Shown here one piece after another: positions 60,318 through 64,000 of a stretch of DNA of 64,000 nucleotides. Position 1 is the first letter of the stretch; the number at the start of each line of letters is the position of its first letter. A program made the position numbers and the translations under genes. The DNA comes from UBA685 sp049889495 (GTDB lineage Bacteria; Pseudomonadota; Alphaproteobacteria; Puniceispirillales; Puniceispirillaceae), in assembly GCA_049889495.1 (NCBI GenBank), contig JBMHDH010000002.1, positions 19,833-83,832 on the forward strand, read 5' to 3'. The notes below the pieces were generated by a model. The model saw nothing but the letters and a program-made list of their open reading frames with translations. It did no database searches and was not told the origin of the DNA.

Positions 60318-61607
60318 ATGCGTAAATTTTTGGCTATAATCGCGGTTTTCAGCTTTGTCTCAATGCCAGTGGCCTATGCACAAGATGCCCAAAATACGCA
60401 AGGTATAACCGAAGAAGAAGCGTTTGCCGCTGTCTTTGCAGATCCAGGCAACATTCTATTAAACTTCCAGCTTGCCTCTGTTCAGCTGAAAAATGGCAAT
60501 TTGAAAGAAGCGGCTGGCACGTTAGAGCGTATATTAATCCTTTTGCCGTCAAATGCAGAGGCGCAATCTTTATTGGCCGCTGTGCAATTGCGACTTGGCA
60601 ATAAGCCAGAATCAGAGCGTCTGTCACGCCTTATCCTAGCAAATGACAGCGCAACCAGCGCACAAAAGCAAGAAGCGACAGCCTTGATCGAAACCATTGA
60701 AGCAGAACGCAACGCCTATAATTTCACAGGCTTTGTCTCAATTGGGGGCGGTGTCGCAGATAACCCTGCTGGTGGGTCACGTGAAAACAAAGCAGAAGGT
60801 GGTGGCACATTCTCAAAACGTGCCAATGCCGAAGAATTTCAAACAGCCAATATTAATATCAATCTGAAGCGTCGTTTAATCTCACAATTGCCACAAGATG
60901 TGAATCTGTCATTGAATATGTCAACGCGCGATTACACCACTTATAACGCAGGTGATCTGAGCACCATTGGCCTAACAGCCTTATATAGCGATACCTTCCA
61001 ATCTGGCTTATTGCGCACATCACTTGGCGCGAACCGCATTCACATTGATGATCGTCATTATATGAACAGCTATGATGGCCGCGTCACCTATTTGCGCAAC
61101 CTACCAGCTGGTTTGAATGGCACAATTGGGGCAAGCATCACCCGTCAGGTTTTGAAAGAAGCTGCCGATGGGTCTGGTACAGATAAAACAGGCAATACCA
61201 AAGGCCTGACAGCAGGCATAGCCAAGGTAATCGGCCAAGGCCGCTTATCGCTTGATGCGCGCACATCAACAAGCCGCGCCACTTTGATGAAAAATGCCAA
61301 AAAATCAAATGGGGTCAGCCTGTCATATACCACACAGATATTCCGAGGGGTTACATCTGTCACACTGGATTATGCGACAGATAAATATCGTGATTTTGAC
61401 ACGCTTTACAGCTCAGTGAAAAAACGGTCTGACACCATTTCAACTATCAAAGCGAGCTATTTGGTTGGCCTAGAGACATTTGGGGCACCAAATGGCACAG
61501 AACCTTATGTGCAATTTGCTGGTAAATATTCGAGTGCCAAGTCAAATATTGCGAACTTCACCAAATATTCAGGTGAAGCGACTGTGACTGTCACAAAGCC
61601 GTTTTAA
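60318..61607 (+). CDS. TPR plus outer-membrane beta-barrel protein
   Basis: A 429-residue exported protein (signal peptide ending PVAYAQ). Residues 35-135 form TPR-like helices (NFQLASVQLKNGNLKEAAGTL in part, then AQSLLAAVQLRLGN). From about 140 the sequence alternates polar and hydrophobic residues in amphipathic strands and ends TVTVTKPF, with terminal Phe, a barrel signal. This layout resembles surface-lipoprotein assembly modifiers (DUF560/Slam) and poly-saccharide exporters of the PgaA/BcsC type. It lies 62 bp behind the cyclase. A role in putting something on the cell surface alongside the pilus is inferred. Its stop overlaps the TgpA stop (convergent). Confidence 0.72.
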   Translation: MRKFLAIIAVFSFVSMPVAYAQDAQNTQGITEEEAFAAVFADPGNILLNFQLASVQLKNGNLKEAAGTLERILILLPSNAEAQSLLAAVQLRLGNKPESERLSRLILANDSATSAQKQEATALIETIEAERNAYNFTGFVSIGGGVADNPAGGSRENKAEGGGTFSKRANAEEFQTANININLKRRLISQLPQDVNLSLNMSTRDYTTYNAGDLSTIGLTALYSDTFQSGLLRTSLGANRIHIDDRHYMNSYDGRVTYLRNLPAGLNGTIGASITRQVLKEAADGSGTDKTGNTKGLTAGIAKVIGQGRLSLDARTSTSRATLMKNAKKSNGVSLSYTTQIFRGVTSVTLDYATDKYRDFDTLYSSVKKRSDTISTIKASYLVGLETFGAPNGTEPYVQFAGKYSSAKSNIANFTKYSGEATVTVTKPF

Positions 61608-63607
61608 ATAGAGCGCCTCTGTTTTTGAGGCTTCGCCTTTTGCGCTTTCTTGATTTGTTGCTTTACCAAGTGCAACGCGTCTTTGTGCGTTGACCCTTGT
61701 GGCATCTGGCTGTTGCCTGAAAACCGCATCTGGTAAATCGAAGCGGCCAAAGAGGCAGCCCTTTCATAGACATCTCGATCCCATGTTGCACATTTGGCCA
61801 CATAGCTGGTTAGGCTGTCAGATGCCATGCGCGGGCCAATATGCGCTGTCAGCAGGCCTTCTAGCTGTCTTTCAATCGCAGGGCGTGATGATTTGCCAGA
61901 CGCCGCAATCCGCAACACCCCGACAATCACAAAGATGATGGTAATGGCCAAACCAACACCTGCTAAAAGAAGCGCAAAATTATCTTCAGATTGGCCAGAA
62001 CTGTCCCCATCTGCTGTTTCATCTGCGCCATAATTCATAATGGCCAATGTGACACGCAAATTAAGGGAGTCGATAAAGGCATAAGATTGGCTTAAGCGTG
62101 ACAAGAAATCTGTTTTCTCTGGTTCAGGCGTCAAATATTGCCCAGCAATTTCCCCATCACCGACGCTGGCTAGCCCTTGGAAGCGCGCGCCTGTTAAAGG
62201 CATGACTGCTAAAGTGGGGTCAAGCCTTTGCCAGCTGCCATCTTGATAGCGCACCTCAACCCACGCATGCGCATCAGCTTGCCTTACCACCCAATAATCA
62301 CCAAAGCTGTTCCATTCGCCGCCAAGATAGCCTGTCACCACATTGGCTTCGATACCAGCGGCACGCAAAATGGTAACCATGCTTGTGGCAAAATAGCTGC
62401 AAAAGCCAATCTTTTGATCAAAAAAGAAGACATCAAGCGCATCATCATCTGGCAGGTTGATTGTGGTATCATAAGCAAATTCAGTGGCAAATTGCCGTAA
62501 TAAGGTGGCAACCAATGTGCGCTCATTATCAAATTGTTCTGCCAGCTCTCTGCCATAAATCTGCAAGCGGGGATTGGCCGTGCTTAATTGGGTTGCGCTT
62601 TCATAATCATAAGAATCAGTATCACCATGATGCGAGGTGATGCGCACTTGTCTTGTGTCACGCCCCTCACCCAAACGCGCTTCGCCAAAGCGGTTCAATA
62701 CATAACCTTGTGTGCTTGCAATCGCAGATGAGGCTGGCCACCCCGCCATTGGGACATTATCCAAATCATGGGTATCTGTCACAATTTGATAAGAAACCAA
62801 GCTGGTATTATCGATGGCAAAATTATCATTCATAATGGATCTGTCATCCGCGCGTTGCCAAATCGCGCCAATTTGATTTGATAACACATGCACCCGCCAA
62901 TAATCAGGGGCTTGCTGGCCAATTTCCGCAGGAATGGCACGAAAGGCCACCTCTTCACTTGCCAATAAATCACTCATCCCCCCAGGCGATAGCTCATCTG
63001 TCAGACCAATCGATTGGCTGGCAGTGGCAAAGCTTGGTATAAAGCCTGTGCTAAGACGTGGCACAAAGGTAAATAAAAAGACAATCACAGCAGCGGTCAA
63101 AACAGATCCTGCAAGAATGGGAATCCAACGCACCGAAATGGATGACAGACGAAATCCTGTTAAGGCCGTGGTGAACCATAACAGAAAGGATAATAACCAC
63201 GCCACCAACCCGAGCAGGATGATGAATTGCGACTGGAAAATAAAAACAGAACCAGCCAAAAATATCGTAGGGCATAGACCAGCGGGTGAGGGTCTGTCTT
63301 GTTCTTGCATGCCGTCATCCAAACGCCATGTGAAGGGTAATAAAATCACCAACATTAAGATAAAGAAATCAGCTGATCTTACTGGCACAATTTGCGCGGC
63401 AATTGCGGTTAAAGCGGCAAGAATCGGGGCTTGCAACCACCATCTTTTAACAAAGGATAACGCCCAAGATGTGGCCCAAAATAACCACATAAATAGCCCA
63501 ATTTCCAATGATAGGATTAAAATTAACGGGACCTGCCACAAAGCAAGACGGTGCATCACTGACAATGCGGATACCCGAAATGAAGGCAAAGCTGCTCTTG
63601 ATACCAT
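61604..63607 (-). CDS. TgpA-family membrane transglutaminase-like protein (DUF3488)
   Basis: A 667-residue protein. About five N-terminal membrane helices (DUF3488 region) precede a periplasmic transglutaminase core with the triad region IGFCSYFATSMVTILRAAGI (Cys), ADAHAWVEVRYQDG (His) and RLDPTLAV (Asp). Another helix (VGLAITIIFVIVGVL) and a cytoplasmic DUF4129-like tail follow. TgpA is essential in Pseudomonas aeruginosa; its substrate is not settled. Its start overlaps the stop of the DUF58 gene by one base, the standard MoxR-DUF58-TgpA arrangement. Confidence 0.9.
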   Translation of the reverse strand: MVSRAALPSFRVSALSVMHRLALWQVPLILILSLEIGLFMWLFWATSWALSFVKRWWLQAPILAALTAIAAQIVPVRSADFFILMLVILLPFTWRLDDGMQEQDRPSPAGLCPTIFLAGSVFIFQSQFIILLGLVAWLLSFLLWFTTALTGFRLSSISVRWIPILAGSVLTAAVIVFLFTFVPRLSTGFIPSFATASQSIGLTDELSPGGMSDLLASEEVAFRAIPAEIGQQAPDYWRVHVLSNQIGAIWQRADDRSIMNDNFAIDNTSLVSYQIVTDTHDLDNVPMAGWPASSAIASTQGYVLNRFGEARLGEGRDTRQVRITSHHGDTDSYDYESATQLSTANPRLQIYGRELAEQFDNERTLVATLLRQFATEFAYDTTINLPDDDALDVFFFDQKIGFCSYFATSMVTILRAAGIEANVVTGYLGGEWNSFGDYWVVRQADAHAWVEVRYQDGSWQRLDPTLAVMPLTGARFQGLASVGDGEIAGQYLTPEPEKTDFLSRLSQSYAFIDSLNLRVTLAIMNYGADETADGDSSGQSEDNFALLLAGVGLAITIIFVIVGVLRIAASGKSSRPAIERQLEGLLTAHIGPRMASDSLTSYVAKCATWDRDVYERAASLAASIYQMRFSGNSQMPQGSTHKDALHLVKQQIKKAQKAKPQKQRRSI

Positions 63608-64000
63608 TATAAGCGATGCTCCTGATCAAGAGGCGCTTTCGGGCATAGTGCAAGCGCACGCAACGCCGCCATAATATCGTCATGGCTATAAATTTTTGGC
63701 ACACCATCTGGCAATTGCATCTCAAAATTATAAGTAGCATCATGCGCCAATAACGCGCCACCACATAAAATTGACAAGGCCGCTTCATAGCCCCGATGGG
63801 CGACCATATCAAAATGCAGCCGCACCAAATCCTGGCCAGATGCAGCCCCTGTTTTATACAGCAATTTATCTTTGGCAGCATATTGTTTCCAGCTAATCCG
63901 TGATAACGGGATGCCAGGTTGCCAATTTTCTAAACTATCTGCGTTAAATTGCCCTGCCTCATCACTTTCGCTATCAGCGGCTAGAGATTGCCCAGTCAGG
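63607..64000 (-). CDS. DUF58 family protein, C-terminal part (runs off right edge)
   Basis: The frame is open from the right edge to the stop at 63607, so only the last 130 residues are seen. It contains WQPGIPLSRISWKQYAAKD, the conserved DUF58 core (usual form YQPGDPLRRIDWK), then the C-terminal domain. DUF58 proteins are von Willebrand-like partners of MoxR ATPases. Together with TgpA it should belong to a MoxR-DUF58-TgpA operon extending beyond the window. Confidence 0.8.
   Translation of the reverse strand, partial: LTGQSLAADSESDEAGQFNADSLENWQPGIPLSRISWKQYAAKDKLLYKTGAASGQDLVRLHFDMVAHRGYEAALSILCGGALLAHDATYNFEMQLPDGVPKIYSHDDIMAALRALALCPKAPLDQEHRL

Noticed and set aside
62934..63674. Long plus-strand open frame over tgpA (246 codons)
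   Set aside because: It is antisense to conserved DUF3488 and DUF58 coding sequence, basic and low in hydrophobic residues, with no family match.

Overview
The window looks like a chromosome segment of a free-living, probably marine alphaproteobacterium of moderate GC (mid-forties percent by eye, not computed). The evidence is a 5-aminolevulinate synthase (C4 haem pathway), a CtrA-type response regulator, a one-cysteine DksA, a SUF operon with an Rrf2/IscR-like regulator, and an Mla system that ends in a PqiC-type lipoprotein. The gene set resembles the SAR116/Puniceispirillales group; that placement is inference. Coding density is high, genes are colinear with 1-11 bp overlaps, and there are no insertion sequences, prophage genes or CRISPR arrays.

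Layout. 0-2.5 kb: the start of a histidine kinase that runs off the left edge, dksA, a CtrA-like response regulator broken by an in-frame TAA, and a small DUF3553 gene behind a large hairpin. 2.6-9.9 kb: an NAD-linked molybdenum formate dehydrogenase (fused FdsG-FdsB, then FdsA), hemA, hemH and tRNA-Gly(UCC). 9.9-21.7 kb: a FAD amine/amino-acid oxidoreductase, CvpA, MsrA, AmtB-PII, a leftward run fdhD-mobA-kdsD-queA-tgt-queG (formate dehydrogenase maturation, Kdo precursor, queuosine), and nadK. 21.7-30.5 kb: a nine-gene leftward run iscR-like-sufBCDS-sufT-sufA-atm1-hydrolase with a near-consensus IscR type 1 operator in front. 30.5-37 kb: hspQ, rpmF, tRNA-Ala(UGC), ald with a divergent Lrp regulator, selO, a Rieske oxygenase preceded by six perfect 13-bp tandem repeats, and an orphan ParA. 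37.2-40.7 kb: an MlaEFD-type lipid transporter with a lipoprotein.

40.7-61.6 kb is the most distinctive part. A leftward operon encodes a partner-switching module (STAS protein, GAF-SpoIIE phosphatase, RsbW-like kinase), an HD phosphohydrolase with class I cyclic-nucleotide-phosphodiesterase-like metal motifs, and a cysteine-rich small protein. Next come a single prepilin with its own strong terminator and PilT. A rightward cluster then encodes a Sel1 protein, prepilin peptidase, a lipoprotein secretin with an Asp/Ala-rich insert, a PilM-PilN fusion, a PilO-like protein with a Gln/Met-rich cytoplasmic arm, a SPOR plus PilP/GspC-like protein, PilB, PilC, a CHASE2 adenylate/guanylate cyclase and a TPR-beta-barrel protein. 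Together these look like a compact type IV pilus (MSHA-like) whose gene cluster includes a class III nucleotide cyclase, beside a partner-switching/HD signalling operon. The physical parts are read from sequence; the regulatory link is a hypothesis. The right edge holds a TgpA-type membrane transglutaminase and the end of a DUF58 protein, convergent with the pilus cluster.
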